Positions 8,498 to 17,830 of a stretch of DNA of 64,000 bases are shown here, in pieces. A model generated the notes under the pieces. It ran no database searches. It was not told the DNA's origin and saw only the letters and a list, made by a program, of their open reading frames with translations. The stretch is from Dyadobacter sp. CY356. GTDB taxonomy: Bacteria; Bacteroidota; Bacteroidia; Cytophagales; Spirosomataceae. Made by a program: the position numbers and the translations under genes. The stretch's first letter is position 1; the number at the start of each line of letters is the position of its first letter. The stretch covers positions 1,054,001 through 1,118,000 of the forward strand of contig NZ_JAJTSZ010000001.1 in assembly GCF_021440195.1 (NCBI RefSeq). Direction: 5' to 3'.

Positions 8498-11400
8498 TCA
8501 GAATTTCACATTTAATTTAACACCTATGCTTCTGTTGGAAGGAATCTGGTATTGCTCAATCCCCAACCCGTCGTTTCCAACCCCGAATCCGGTTTCAGGA
8601 TCAATATGGGCCACGTTGCTTTTTGAAGTGTAAAGCAATGCCACATTACGGGCAAACAGCGAAATACCCGCTCCTTTAAGCCATGGATATCTGGAAATGA
8701 AGGCCGAAGGCAACTGATAACCTAGTTCGATCTGGCGTAGTTTTACAAAACTTCCGTCAACAATCGCCGTTTCTCTGCCACCCCAAAGGCTTTGGAAGTA
8801 ATCTCTCGCTCCAACACGAATGGTGTTTGGCGTTCCGTCAGCCATCGTCACTTTTTCATTTTTAAGAACATCCTGTCCAACGATCAAACCGTTTTCGCGG
8901 ATTCCACCTTCCACCGTTGGCGCAGTAACACCCGACTGCAAGCCGAACCACTGCGTAACACTGAAAACGTCACCGCCTTTTCTCATATCCAGCAGAAAGT
9001 TGAAATTGAAATTCTTGTAAGTAAAGCTGTTGGTAACACCTCCAACCCAGTCGGGCATAACATTTCCAACTGCTGTTGGTGTAGAATTGTAAGTCGGCAA
9101 ACCGTTGCTTCCGATGATGATCGCGCCTGTTGAGGCATCCCTTGCAAAAGTTGATCCCCTCATCACACCATAAGCCTGGCCCGGAACCGCGTCTACTGTA
9201 AGTCCCCAAACGGAAGTAATTGTGTAGGCTTCCAGTTTCTGGCCCGTTGTTGGATCCTGATAAAGCTCGTTCACCATACTTTTGTTTTTGGCCCAGTTGG
9301 CGCTGATGTCCCAGTTAAACCCACCCGGATTGCGGATAATGCCGGCTGTCAATTGCAATTCAACGCCCTTGTTCTGGATTTCACCAGCGTTCAGCTGCAT
9401 GGTGCTATAACCGGAAGCTCCGGAAATATTGACCTGCATGATCTGGTTCGTTGTGATCTTGTTATAGTAAGTTGCATCCAGACCGATACGGCGGTTCAGG
9501 AATTGTAATTCGAAACCAACTTCTGTACTTTTTGCTTTTTCAGGTTTAAGGTTAAGCGGAGGTAAGGTGCTTGAAATACTGTAAAGTGTCACCCCATTAA
9601 ACGGCGTGGAATTCGCGATATAAGAAGACTGCAGCTGATAAGGACTTCCGCCGTTTCCAACACTTGCCCAGCTCGCGCGAAGTTTACCAAAACTCAGTAT
9701 GTCCGAATTGACCGGAATCACGTTCGTAAATACCCAGCTAAGACTTGCAGATGGATAAAAGTATGACCAGTTCCCTCTTGGCAATGTAGAACTCCAGTCG
9801 TTTCTTGCTGTAAGATCCAGATACAGATAATCCTTAAATCCCAGTGATGCCTGACCATAAACACTGTTGGTTCTCAACTTGTTGGTTGTCATAGCCGTTG
9901 TCGGGCTGCCTTTTGCATTGCTGATAGTGAACAGGTCAGGAACGGTCAGCTGAGCGGCGCCCAGTGAGCTGTAATTGTAATTATAGTTTCTGTAATTGGC
10001 TCCGGCTGTGTAACTTAACGTCAGGTCTTTTGCCTGATTTCCGTGGCCTGTCAAAATAAGATCGGCATTAATTTCATTGATATTATATTTTGATTCAGTG
10101 AATTTTCCACCGCCCCAGGTTTTGTCGGCCATACTGGTCAACGTCTCATTCGACTTGTTATGGATCACTTCCATACGTCGCTCAGCCGACCAGTCTGTTC
10201 CGATCCTGGTCATGGCGCTCAGCCATTCGCCAAATTTATAAGTGGCACTAACATTGCCAAAAACACGGTCTTTGTAACGTGAATGTGTATTGTTGTTTAC
10301 ATTGAAGTAAGGGTTATCGTGGAAATTGTTGTTCCAGTTATAGGGCATTCCATCCGCAAAAGTTTCGTTATAATGTGCTTTCAAATCGGCCATATCCACC
10401 TGACGGCCAAACCAGCCACCAATCGATTGCATCGGGTTATTGGAATGATATCCCTGGCCAACCAGATTGTCATTTGCCGTACGGACATAATTGATCAATG
10501 CATTCGTTTTCAGCCTTTTGGTAATATTCTGCGTCGTGTTAAGCTGGATCGTATAACGTTTTTGATCTGTGTTCGGAATGGTACCGATCTGCTTTTGCTG
10601 ACCAAATGATAAACGTGTATCGCCAGCTTCGGAGCTGGATGCAATGGCTACGGAATTATCAATGGTATAACCAGTCTGGAAGAAATCCTTTACGTTATTT
10701 GGATGTGAAACCCAGGGTGTCGCCGTGCGGTTTCCGTTGGCATCCAGCGGGCTGTTATATTGGGGAATAAGCAGACCTGCGTCCAGTCTTGGTCCCCAGC
10801 TTTCATCCACACCATCGTTGATGCCATTGCCTAAACCGTCCTTGTATGAAAAGCCAGTTGAGGTTGCATAATCCTGGTAAGACTTGCCATTTCCATTCTT
10901 TTTCCACATATACTCTTCACCATATACGCCTTGTCCGTACTGGTTCTGATACTTGGGAAGGATGTATGGTTTCTCATAAGAAAATCCTCCTGAATAAGTG
11001 ACCGAAGTACCTTTGCCTGCCCCTCTACCATTTTTTGTTGTGATCAAAATTACACCATTTGCGGCCTGATAACCATACAAAGCTGCGGCATTGGCACCTT
11101 TCAATACTGACATGGAAGCGATATTGTTCGGGTCGATTTCTGCAACAGCGTTACCATAATCCACGCCACCGCCCGAAGTTGTGTTGGTGGAAAAGTTGCT
11201 GATCGGAACGCCGTCGACAACAAAAAGCGGCTGGTTGTTTCCAAATGAATTATTACCACGGAGAACAATTCGGGTACCCGAGCCAACCGCGCCGCTACCT
11301 GCTGTAATCTGCACACCGGCCACTTTTCCCGAAAGTGAATTCAGTACGTTCTGTTCGTTGCTGCGGGTAAGTTCTGCTCCCTTTACTTCCTGGATGGAGT

Positions 11401-11821
11401 AACCAAGCGATTTTTTCTCTCTTGTAACACCCAGTGCCGTTACCACAACCTCATTCAAAAGTCTGTGGTCAGCAACCAGCGTCAGGTTAATTATGTTTTT
11501 TCCGGCTACGGGCATTTCCTGTGTTATGTAGCCGATAAAGCTGACAATCAGGATGCTGTTTTCGGTGGCTTTCAAACGGAATTTTCCATTTTCATCGGTC
11601 GTGGTACCGCTGTTTAAATCACCTTTCACCATGACGGACGCACCGGGTAGGGGACTGCCGTCTTCTTTCGAGGTAATCACACCGGAGATTTCAATTTCTG
11701 CTACCCTGGAAATCTGCTTTGCACGTTCCGCCCTGGCGGTATTATTTGCCGGGAGACAAAAAAATACAGTGCCCGCGACCAACATGGTGCGCATGGTAAA
11801 TTTTAAGATAGGTCGTTTCAT
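8498..11821 (-). CDS. SusC/RagA family TonB-linked outer-membrane protein
   Basis: A TonB-dependent importer of about 1107 residues. The frame is open to 11899, but the start at 11821 gives a normal signal peptide (MKRPILKFTMRTMLVAG onward). A carboxypeptidase-regulatory-like domain begins near EISGVITSKEDGSPLPGASV, followed by the LNEVVVTALG junction, the TonB plug with VVDGVPISNF and ANAAALYGYQAANGVILITTK, and a large barrel ending in Phe (KLNVKF), as expected for BAM recognition. It works with the SusD-like lipoprotein at 7032-8492. No anti-sigma/ECF pair or hybrid regulator is adjacent; the nearest regulators are the LytTR pair at 12.3-14.6 kb on the same strand, a possible but unproven link. 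Confidence 0.95.
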   Translation of the reverse strand: MKRPILKFTMRTMLVAGTVFFCLPANNTARAERAKQISRVAEIEISGVITSKEDGSPLPGASVMVKGDLNSGTTTDENGKFRLKATENSILIVSFIGYITQEMPVAGKNIINLTLVADHRLLNEVVVTALGVTREKKSLGYSIQEVKGAELTRSNEQNVLNSLSGKVAGVQITAGSGAVGSGTRIVLRGNNSFGNNQPLFVVDGVPISNFSTNTTSGGGVDYGNAVAEIDPNNIASMSVLKGANAAALYGYQAANGVILITTKNGRGAGKGTSVTYSGGFSYEKPYILPKYQNQYGQGVYGEEYMWKKNGNGKSYQDYATSTGFSYKDGLGNGINDGVDESWGPRLDAGLLIPQYNSPLDANGNRTATPWVSHPNNVKDFFQTGYTIDNSVAIASSSEAGDTRLSFGQQKQIGTIPNTDQKRYTIQLNTTQNITKRLKTNALINYVRTANDNLVGQGYHSNNPMQSIGGWFGRQVDMADLKAHYNETFADGMPYNWNNNFHDNPYFNVNNNTHSRYKDRVFGNVSATYKFGEWLSAMTRIGTDWSAERRMEVIHNKSNETLTSMADKTWGGGKFTESKYNINEINADLILTGHGNQAKDLTLSYTAGANYRNYNYNYSSLGAAQLTVPDLFTISNAKGSPTTAMTTNKLRTNSVYGQASLGFKDYLYLDLTARNDWSSTLPRGNWSYFYPSASLSWVFTNVIPVNSDILSFGKLRASWASVGNGGSPYQLQSSYIANSTPFNGVTLYSISSTLPPLNLKPEKAKSTEVGFELQFLNRRIGLDATYYNKITTNQIMQVNISGASGYSTMQLNAGEIQNKGVELQLTAGIIRNPGGFNWDISANWAKNKSMVNELYQDPTTGQKLEAYTITSVWGLTVDAVPGQAYGVMRGSTFARDASTGAIIIGSNGLPTYNSTPTAVGNVMPDWVGGVTNSFTYKNFNFNFLLDMRKGGDVFSVTQWFGLQSGVTAPTVEGGIRENGLIVGQDVLKNEKVTMADGTPNTIRVGARDYFQSLWGGRETAIVDGSFVKLRQIELGYQLPSAFISRYPWLKGAGISLFARNVALLYTSKSNVAHIDPETGFGVGNDGLGIEQYQIPSNRSIGVKLNVKF

Positions 11822-12279
11822 ACTTAGTTGTAGATAGGTTGTAGTAATTAAAATCCATGAAAATATTGTTACAATCCGAGTAAGATTTCGGGCAGTCAAT
11901 TTGAAAAAGTTGTGAAACCTCCGGTTGCGTTTTTAACCGATGGTCTGTGTAGTTTTTGAGGAAATCAAAGAATCAGTCATATAGAATTTGTTTGCGATTA
12001 TGGTCCTAACATTACACTGTAATTCCTATCTGTAAAATTAGTGGTCGCCAATTCTAATTTCTTCGTGGTAATTGCCGGATAGTTTACCAATATTAGCAAT
12101 CTCTTCAACTAATTTTGGTAAATCTGGATTATGTAGTGATTTCTATGGAGTTTTTATAAATCAGACAAATTTAAATTCTGATTCAGATTATACGGCAGTC
12201 TAATTGTCTGAAAGGTGACAATTATTATAAATAAAATTTTACAAATAATAATAACAAACGACATTCGTCGTGTCCGACA
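11822..12279. other. Intergenic region upstream of the susC-like gene, 458 bp
   Basis: No gene or RNA recognised. It should hold the promoter of the susCD-like operon and the end of the LytTR transcript. One perfect TAnnTTTG box on the minus strand (12166-12173) is visible, but no TTTG partner sits at the right distance and it is about 345 bp from the start codon. Confidence 0.4.
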
Positions 12280-12978
12280 TTATATCATTTTCTCTTTTAA
12301 ATCTTTGTAGCGCGACCTTCCCACAGGCAGTACTTCTCCGTTTTTGAGCAAAAGTCCATAACGGCCGCCGGGCTGTATTAAAATTCTTTCTGCCTGGACA
12401 AGCGAAATCAGGTAGGATTTATGGATGCGTTCAAAGGTATCCGGTAGTAATTGTTGCAGTTTTTCGAGCGATTTGTCGTGTAGTTCCTGTCTGCCGTTTC
12501 GAAGATGTAATTCACTGTAAATTCCGGCACCTTTGATATAGTGGAGCTCACTGATGTCAATGAGCCGAACGGTGCCTGCTTTTTTCACTGCAAGGAAATT
12601 TATATTTTTTTCAATACTTTTTGTAGTAGTTGTAATACGCTTGAAAGCAGTCTCCAATCTTTCCTGATCAAAGGGTTTTGGAACAAAATCAAGCACGCCA
12701 TAACTGAAAGCCGTGATGGCTTTTTCTGTGTAAGCCGAAACAATAATGGTATGAAAAGATCCGGCCACAACGGATTCAAGTACGTCAAACCCGTTCTCTC
12801 CGTTAAGATTCAGATCAAGTAATAACAGATCAATCGGATTATTTTCAATATAACTCAGTCCTTTTTGTAATGAATCACAAATCGTGATGGCCGACAGGTT
12901 TTCTTCAAAATAACTGCGCGTTATCCTTTCCAGTCGGTTGGCAATTCTGGCTTCATCTTCGATGATCAGTACTTTCAT
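12280..12978 (-). CDS. LytTR family response regulator
   Basis: A 232-residue response regulator. The receiver domain has acidic pocket residues near E7-D8, the phospho-acceptor D55 (LLLLDLNLNG) and the conserved lysine K101 (VPKPF). The C-terminal LytTR domain (about residues 130-230) contains the DNA-binding elements FERIHKSYLIS and LPVGRSRYKDLKE. LytTR proteins bind direct repeats upstream of target promoters. Its start codon overlaps the stop codon of the sensor kinase gene by 4 bases (12975-12978), so kinase and regulator are translated together. Targets may include the neighbouring TonB receptor or the susCD-like operon; that is inference from position only. Confidence 0.93.
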   Translation of the reverse strand: MKVLIIEDEARIANRLERITRSYFEENLSAITICDSLQKGLSYIENNPIDLLLLDLNLNGENGFDVLESVVAGSFHTIIVSAYTEKAITAFSYGVLDFVPKPFDQERLETAFKRITTTTKSIEKNINFLAVKKAGTVRLIDISELHYIKGAGIYSELHLRNGRQELHDKSLEKLQQLLPDTFERIHKSYLISLVQAERILIQPGGRYGLLLKNGEVLPVGRSRYKDLKEKMI

Positions 12979-14642
12979 TTTGTGTAAATCTTAACAGTCG
13001 ACATCCAGCCGTTAGGAGTGGCTTCCGAGGTGAATTCCCATTTGTCACCATAACTTTCAGTCAAACGCGCCTGGATATACCGGAAACCTGTCCCGCCCTT
13101 CCTGGTCCTGGATGGTATCCGGTTTTCAGCAATCGTTTCAAAAGTATATTGACGATAAGTATTCGTTTTTAAAAACTGTAAACAGAAACGGATTCCATGC
13201 CCAGCTATCGGAATACTATGCGTAATACCATTTTCCAGGATGGTGTGAATAAGCGCGGGCGGAATAAACTCTGCATCATCAATGCCCTTGTCTTCCCAAT
13301 GATACTGAATTTCTTTCCTGAATTGCATGACGGTAAGATGCACTTTGCAAAGCTCAATTTCCTGTCTGATTGGAATCTGGACTTCTTCGGAAATAGTATT
13401 CATGATATCGAATTCCGCCGCCAGGGCATGAATGAATTCTGCACCTTGCTTGGGTGATTCTTCCACCCAGTCGATCAGTGAAGTCAGTGTATTTTTTAGA
13501 AAATGTGGCTGGATATTCTTTTTGACCAGTTCAAGCTGCAACCGCGACGAGAGCAGTAGTGAAGAATGATACTCATCTTCAATTACCCGGCTGCGGATCG
13601 TATGCAAATAAAGCATACATAATACGATGATGGTGAAACTGATAAATAATCCGAAATCATATACAACATATTTGTTGACCACGATGCTACATAATAATCC
13701 GGATAATACCAGAAGTGCACCTTTTTCTTTTTGAAGTATGGCGTTTAGTACGATGACTGTTGAAGCAATCCACATACACATGCTGTAATACTGTGCGTTA
13801 CGATCATAGTGCCGGTAATTGAAAATGTAAATACCAATTAATGAGATACCTAAAATCACCAATAGCACTTTTTTCCATTGAAAATTAAACTGAATGGTAA
13901 AATAAAGAGGTACCAGTATTGCAATAATGATTGTCAGTATACCAATCGCTTCCAGCCGGAAATAAAATTTTGTGTAGGGGATTTCAATATAAAATTTTAT
14001 GTATTCAAGGATCAGCAATGTGAAAAACAGCAGACAGATAACGGCAAAGATCAGGATTGTCTGTTGGCGTTTACTGCTGTTAAAATATAGAAAGAAATAA
14101 TATAATGAAGCGATCAGAAAAGCGCCGGACATGATATTCATCACCGAGGTTATGACCAGCGGCAGTGTCAACAAACTTTTGTATGAATCCAATTCAACAT
14201 AAAATCCGCGTTTTTCCTTTGGAAGATAAGACTGTGATGCCCGGAAGGAAAGTATATGCATGCCCGCTCCGGATAATGAATCCGGTACATTGTAAACAGT
14301 TGCTTCGGTTCCTGGAATTTCCAGGATGTTTTTTTGAAATATTCTGCCATTTGATCCAATACGTACACTGTCCCAGTATACTTCAAAAGCTCCGAAAGCA
14401 TTGACCTTGATACCCGGCATCGCATCCGGGTTTTTCAGAATATTGATATGTGTCCGCACCCAGAAAACAGAATCTGCATTTGATGTTTGGTTGGCACTCC
14501 AGTCTGAGTCATTATAATGTTTTCCAGCCCATAAAATATTGTCACCGTTTTTATATAAAACCGGATATTCCTCATAAACCATATCGGATTTACAGGAAAC
14601 AAAAAAGGGTAGCAGGAATAGAAGAAAAAGGAGGCGTTTCAT
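12975..14642 (-). CDS. 7TM sensor histidine kinase, LytS/YehU-like
   Basis: Partner kinase of the LytTR regulator. I start it at 14642 (555 residues), where a hydrophobic segment ends in FVSC, which looks like a lipobox (Cys17). The N-terminal extracytoplasmic domain (about residues 20-160) resembles the sensing region of 7TMR-DISM proteins. It is followed by several membrane segments (about 165-350). The kinase core is of the His_kinase type: the phospho-acceptor H380 lies in NIQPHFLKNTL, and the C-terminal ATPase domain has an N box (HTILENGITHSI) and a glycine stretch (RKGGTGFRYIQARL). A lipidated N-terminus on a polytopic kinase would be unusual. The ligand is unknown. Confidence 0.9.
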   Translation of the reverse strand: MKRLLFLLFLLPFFVSCKSDMVYEEYPVLYKNGDNILWAGKHYNDSDWSANQTSNADSVFWVRTHINILKNPDAMPGIKVNAFGAFEVYWDSVRIGSNGRIFQKNILEIPGTEATVYNVPDSLSGAGMHILSFRASQSYLPKEKRGFYVELDSYKSLLTLPLVITSVMNIMSGAFLIASLYYFFLYFNSSKRQQTILIFAVICLLFFTLLILEYIKFYIEIPYTKFYFRLEAIGILTIIIAILVPLYFTIQFNFQWKKVLLVILGISLIGIYIFNYRHYDRNAQYYSMCMWIASTVIVLNAILQKEKGALLVLSGLLCSIVVNKYVVYDFGLFISFTIIVLCMLYLHTIRSRVIEDEYHSSLLLSSRLQLELVKKNIQPHFLKNTLTSLIDWVEESPKQGAEFIHALAAEFDIMNTISEEVQIPIRQEIELCKVHLTVMQFRKEIQYHWEDKGIDDAEFIPPALIHTILENGITHSIPIAGHGIRFCLQFLKTNTYRQYTFETIAENRIPSRTRKGGTGFRYIQARLTESYGDKWEFTSEATPNGWMSTVKIYTK

Positions 14643-14646
14643 AAAA

Positions 14647-14674
14647 CAAAGGTATGAGGAAGATGAATCACAAA
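14647..14674 (-). promoter_or_regulatory. Candidate promoter of the sensor kinase operon
   Basis: On the minus strand a perfect Bacteroidota -7 box (TACCTTTG, 14654-14647) lies just before the kinase start codon. A TTTG element is at 14674-14671, 16 bases upstream, slightly short of the usual spacing. If used, transcription would start at or very near the ATG, giving an almost leaderless message. Confidence 0.35.
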
Positions 14675-14751
14675 AGTGCATTTCAAAAGGATATAATGCT
14701 GTTGAAATGATTTTTGATTTCGCAGCGCCTCTCGCACGCTAAACTTGCTGC

Positions 14752-17154
14752 ATGGAAAAACGATACAAACTCTGCATATTTCTCTTTTTGTGCTGTCTTC
14801 AAGGTATGGCGCAACAGTCTGTGGTAACGAAAACTTCGGGATTGATTTTTGGTTTTGCGGTGGATTCACTGTTAAAAACTCCCTTGCCATTTGTGACGGT
14901 CAGTATATCCGATCAGTCATCAAAAATCCTTACTGCCTCAGTAACGGATGAAAAAGGTTACTTTGAATTCGCCAATGCCGGGGAAGGAGAAATGATTATC
15001 CGGCTCAGTTTCGTCGGGTATAAAACGCTTTCGAAATCATTTATAATAACAAATTCCGCCAAGTCTTTTGATTTAGGTACGATCAGATTGCAGCAGGATC
15101 TCATTCAGTTAAAAGAAGTGGCAGTGACCGGCCAGAAAGCCTCAGTAAGCCTGGATCTGGACAAAAAGATCTTTGAGGTCGGAAAAGATATTTTGTCACA
15201 AACCGGGTCTGCGACAGAACTTTTGAATGGGGTTCCTTCGGTAAGTGTGGGACCTTCGGGGGTGATAAGTCTGCGTGGCAACAGCAATGTTTTGGTTCTG
15301 ATCAACGGTCGGCGCAGCGGACTCACGCAGGCTAACGCACTGGAACAAATCCCGGCAGATCAGATTGAACGGGTTGAGGTCATTACAAATCCATCATCCC
15401 GGTATGACGCAGCAGGATCTGCCGGTATCATCAATATTGTTTTGAAGAAAAATAAAAAGGCAGGTTTTAACGGACAATTGCGGCTTGTTGGCGGCATTCC
15501 GAATGACAACAGAATCAGCCCGAGCCTTAATTTTAAATCTGAAAAAGTAAATCTGTTTGCGACACTGGGTATCCGGTATTCGGATTATGTAGGTCTATAC
15601 AAAACTAACCAGGTTACAAAAGATAACGATGTCAGTACTTTTTTAAACCAGCGGCAGGACGAGAAACGCCACGATGACGGAAAACTTTTATACGTCGGGG
15701 CAGATTATCTTTTAAATAAAAAGAATACCATTACCGCTGCTTTTCTCAAAAATGCTACAAAGGATCACGACAAAACTGAATTGTTATACCAGTATGCCAG
15801 TAATACAAAAACAGACAGCACCTTGCTCAGAAATGGCGAATCCTGGGAAAAAAGAGATTACAACCAGCTGGAATTTAATTATACAAAACTCTTTGACCGG
15901 AAAGGGAAAAAGTACAGTGTGGATATGCAATACGACTTCTGGAACAGTGACAAAGATTGGTATCTGACAACCAAAAAGTTATTACCAACAGAGCAGCCAC
16001 CTGCCTTTATCCGAACAGGTTCGATCGGTTCAAGCAAAGATTTTTTGCTGCAGACGGATCTTATTCAGCCTTTGGATAGTAATGCGGTTCTGGAATTTGG
16101 ATTGAAGGTTGAAAAAAGAAATGTTACTTCTTTATTTAAAGCTGAACAGCAAATTGATAATAGGTGGGCAATCATTGACAACATCGACAATGATCTGATT
16201 TATGATGAGCTGATCGGCAGCGGATATGTGCAATTAAAAAGTAAAGTCGGCAATCTGGCTTACCAATTGGGTATGCGGACAGAATATACCAGAATTGAAA
16301 TTGAAGACAGAGATCACATTTATGACCGGTCAAGAAGTTATACCCGTTTTTTTCCAACCGTACATCTGACCTATCAGCTGACTCCAAACGCGACTTTTCA
16401 GGGAAATTACAGCAAAAGAATAAACCGGCCGTCACTGGCTTTATTATATCCTTTCAACGAGCTGACAGATTTTAATGCGCGTTATGTCGGAAATCCGCAA
16501 TTAAATCCTTCCTATGCGGATGTGTTTGAATTTGGGTTTTTGAAAACCGGTAACGTGCTGACTGTGAATCCATCGGTCTATTATCAGAATAATGCCGGTA
16601 TCATTCAGGATTACACTTTCCGAAACGGGCAGGGGATTTTTATCACTTCTCCTGTCAATATTGACCGTGAAACCCGTAGTGGTGTGGAGTTGTCTGTTTT
16701 ATATAACCCGCTGAAAATATTACAGCTCAATGCAGAACTAAATGCCTACCGGTTTAAGCAGACAGGTTGGTTTCAGGAGCATGATTTTGATTATCTGGGT
16801 AATGCACTGACAAGCCGTATCAGTGCGCAGCTCAAACTTGCACATCAGCTTGGTTTTCAGTTTCGCTATAATTTGATCAGTGCTCAAAGCAACGCTCAGA
16901 GACATACCGCAGCCATCCAGAATATTGATTTTGGAATTAGTAAAAACCTGCTAAAAAATACAGCTACGGTCGTTTTTGATATTACCAACCTGTTTAATCT
17001 GCGGGATTTTAAAACAACCACCACAGGAAATAATTACCTGCAAACGCAAATAATCCGGCCTAATGCTTCAAGATACAGACTCACGTTTTTGTATAGATTG
17101 AATGGTATGGGGAACCAGGCGGTAAGGCAGGCAAAGAGAGGGAATCGGGAGTAG
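14752..17154 (+). CDS. TonB-dependent receptor, outer-membrane beta-barrel family
   Basis: An 800-residue outer-membrane protein. A signal peptide (MEKRYKLCIFLFLCCLQGMAQ) precedes a carboxypeptidase-regulatory-like domain (about 27-115, LPFVTVSISD and GYKTLSKS). A plug domain follows, with LINGRRSGL near residue 183 and the conserved IERVEVITNPSSRYDA block near 204-219. The rest is a large barrel of the OMP_b-brl_3 type. Unlike SusC it has no SusD partner and does not end in an aromatic residue; the C-terminus is basic. Such receptors take up siderophores, peptides or small glycans, and the substrate is unknown here. The gene diverges from the LytTR/kinase pair, sharing a 109-bp promoter region, which makes regulation by that pair plausible. 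Confidence 0.9.
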   Translation: MEKRYKLCIFLFLCCLQGMAQQSVVTKTSGLIFGFAVDSLLKTPLPFVTVSISDQSSKILTASVTDEKGYFEFANAGEGEMIIRLSFVGYKTLSKSFIITNSAKSFDLGTIRLQQDLIQLKEVAVTGQKASVSLDLDKKIFEVGKDILSQTGSATELLNGVPSVSVGPSGVISLRGNSNVLVLINGRRSGLTQANALEQIPADQIERVEVITNPSSRYDAAGSAGIINIVLKKNKKAGFNGQLRLVGGIPNDNRISPSLNFKSEKVNLFATLGIRYSDYVGLYKTNQVTKDNDVSTFLNQRQDEKRHDDGKLLYVGADYLLNKKNTITAAFLKNATKDHDKTELLYQYASNTKTDSTLLRNGESWEKRDYNQLEFNYTKLFDRKGKKYSVDMQYDFWNSDKDWYLTTKKLLPTEQPPAFIRTGSIGSSKDFLLQTDLIQPLDSNAVLEFGLKVEKRNVTSLFKAEQQIDNRWAIIDNIDNDLIYDELIGSGYVQLKSKVGNLAYQLGMRTEYTRIEIEDRDHIYDRSRSYTRFFPTVHLTYQLTPNATFQGNYSKRINRPSLALLYPFNELTDFNARYVGNPQLNPSYADVFEFGFLKTGNVLTVNPSVYYQNNAGIIQDYTFRNGQGIFITSPVNIDRETRSGVELSVLYNPLKILQLNAELNAYRFKQTGWFQEHDFDYLGNALTSRISAQLKLAHQLGFQFRYNLISAQSNAQRHTAAIQNIDFGISKNLLKNTATVVFDITNLFNLRDFKTTTTGNNYLQTQIIRPNASRYRLTFLYRLNGMGNQAVRQAKRGNRE

Positions 17155-17183
17155 GTTGCTGAAATTTCTTTGTTTACTTGTAT

Positions 17184-17216
17184 AAAAGTTTTCGGCGATC
17201 ATCGCCGAAAACTTTT
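17184..17216 (+). terminator. Perfect hairpin terminator after the receptor gene
   Basis: A perfect inverted repeat with 16-base arms (17184-17199 and 17201-17216) around a single central base, followed by gttttgat. It ends 29 bp into the receptor's 3-prime region. It also overlaps the upstream in-frame ATG of the next gene, which supports the later start at 17250. Confidence 0.75.
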
Positions 17217-17249
17217 GTTTTGATAAATAAGTTTATTTACAATTACTGT

Positions 17250-17741
17250 ATGGAAAAGCGATTTGAAAAGTATAAAGGAATTCATCCGGGAATTGTTCTT
17301 GAACGGGAATTGAAGAAACGATCGCTGAAGCAGCGACCTTTTGCCCTTTCAATTTCTGAACATCCGCAAACATTCAATGCAATTACAAAAGGAAAGCGAA
17401 ATTTGAATACTGCACTTGCGCTAAAAATTGAAAAAGAATTAAACCTGGAAGAAGGTACATTCGTTTTTTTGCAGGTTTATTATGACATCAGAGAAGAAAA
17501 GATTAAACAGGAGAATTTAACCCCGGATTTATCTTTATTAAGAAGTTCTCTTTTCTGGGATACAGATATTAACCGGATTGACTGGTCGCGACAATATATT
17601 GCAGTGATTGAGAGAATATTTGAGCGTGGGAATACTCAGGAAAAGGCGGAGATTAACCGTTTTTATGGTGAAGAGAAAGTTCATGATGTACTTACAGCTC
17701 AGGGGAAAAAGCTTTCTTCAATTCATGATGATAATTTGTAA
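17250..17741 (+). CDS. XRE/HigA-like regulator with DUF6922-type C-terminus
   Basis: About 163 residues from the ATG at 17250; the earlier in-frame ATG (17178) lies in the terminator hairpin. The N-terminal part (about 8-65) is a HigA-like helix-turn-helix: HPGIVLERELKKRSL, then helix residues around SEHPQTFNAITKGKRNLNT, then the ALALKIEKELNLEEGTF ending. The C-terminal part (about 90-150) carries WDTDINRIDW and VIERIFERGN, which I recognise as the DUF6922 pattern. Such proteins are, from memory, often antitoxin-like partners of nucleotidyltransferase toxins of the AbiEii group. No such toxin gene lies on either side here, so it looks like an orphan regulator or antitoxin remnant. Confidence 0.75.
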   Translation: MEKRFEKYKGIHPGIVLERELKKRSLKQRPFALSISEHPQTFNAITKGKRNLNTALALKIEKELNLEEGTFVFLQVYYDIREEKIKQENLTPDLSLLRSSLFWDTDINRIDWSRQYIAVIERIFERGNTQEKAEINRFYGEEKVHDVLTAQGKKLSSIHDDNL

Positions 17742-17830
17742 AATGGCTACATTATAATACAATACTGTAAGTGGCTGATAATTTTCCCCATGGAATAATA
17801 TTTGCAATCTCTTCCCAAAAACTAAAACCA

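Noticed and set aside
17178-17249. Upstream start for the DUF6922-type regulator
   Set aside because: The ATG lies before a perfect terminator hairpin for the previous gene, which would be inside the coding sequence.
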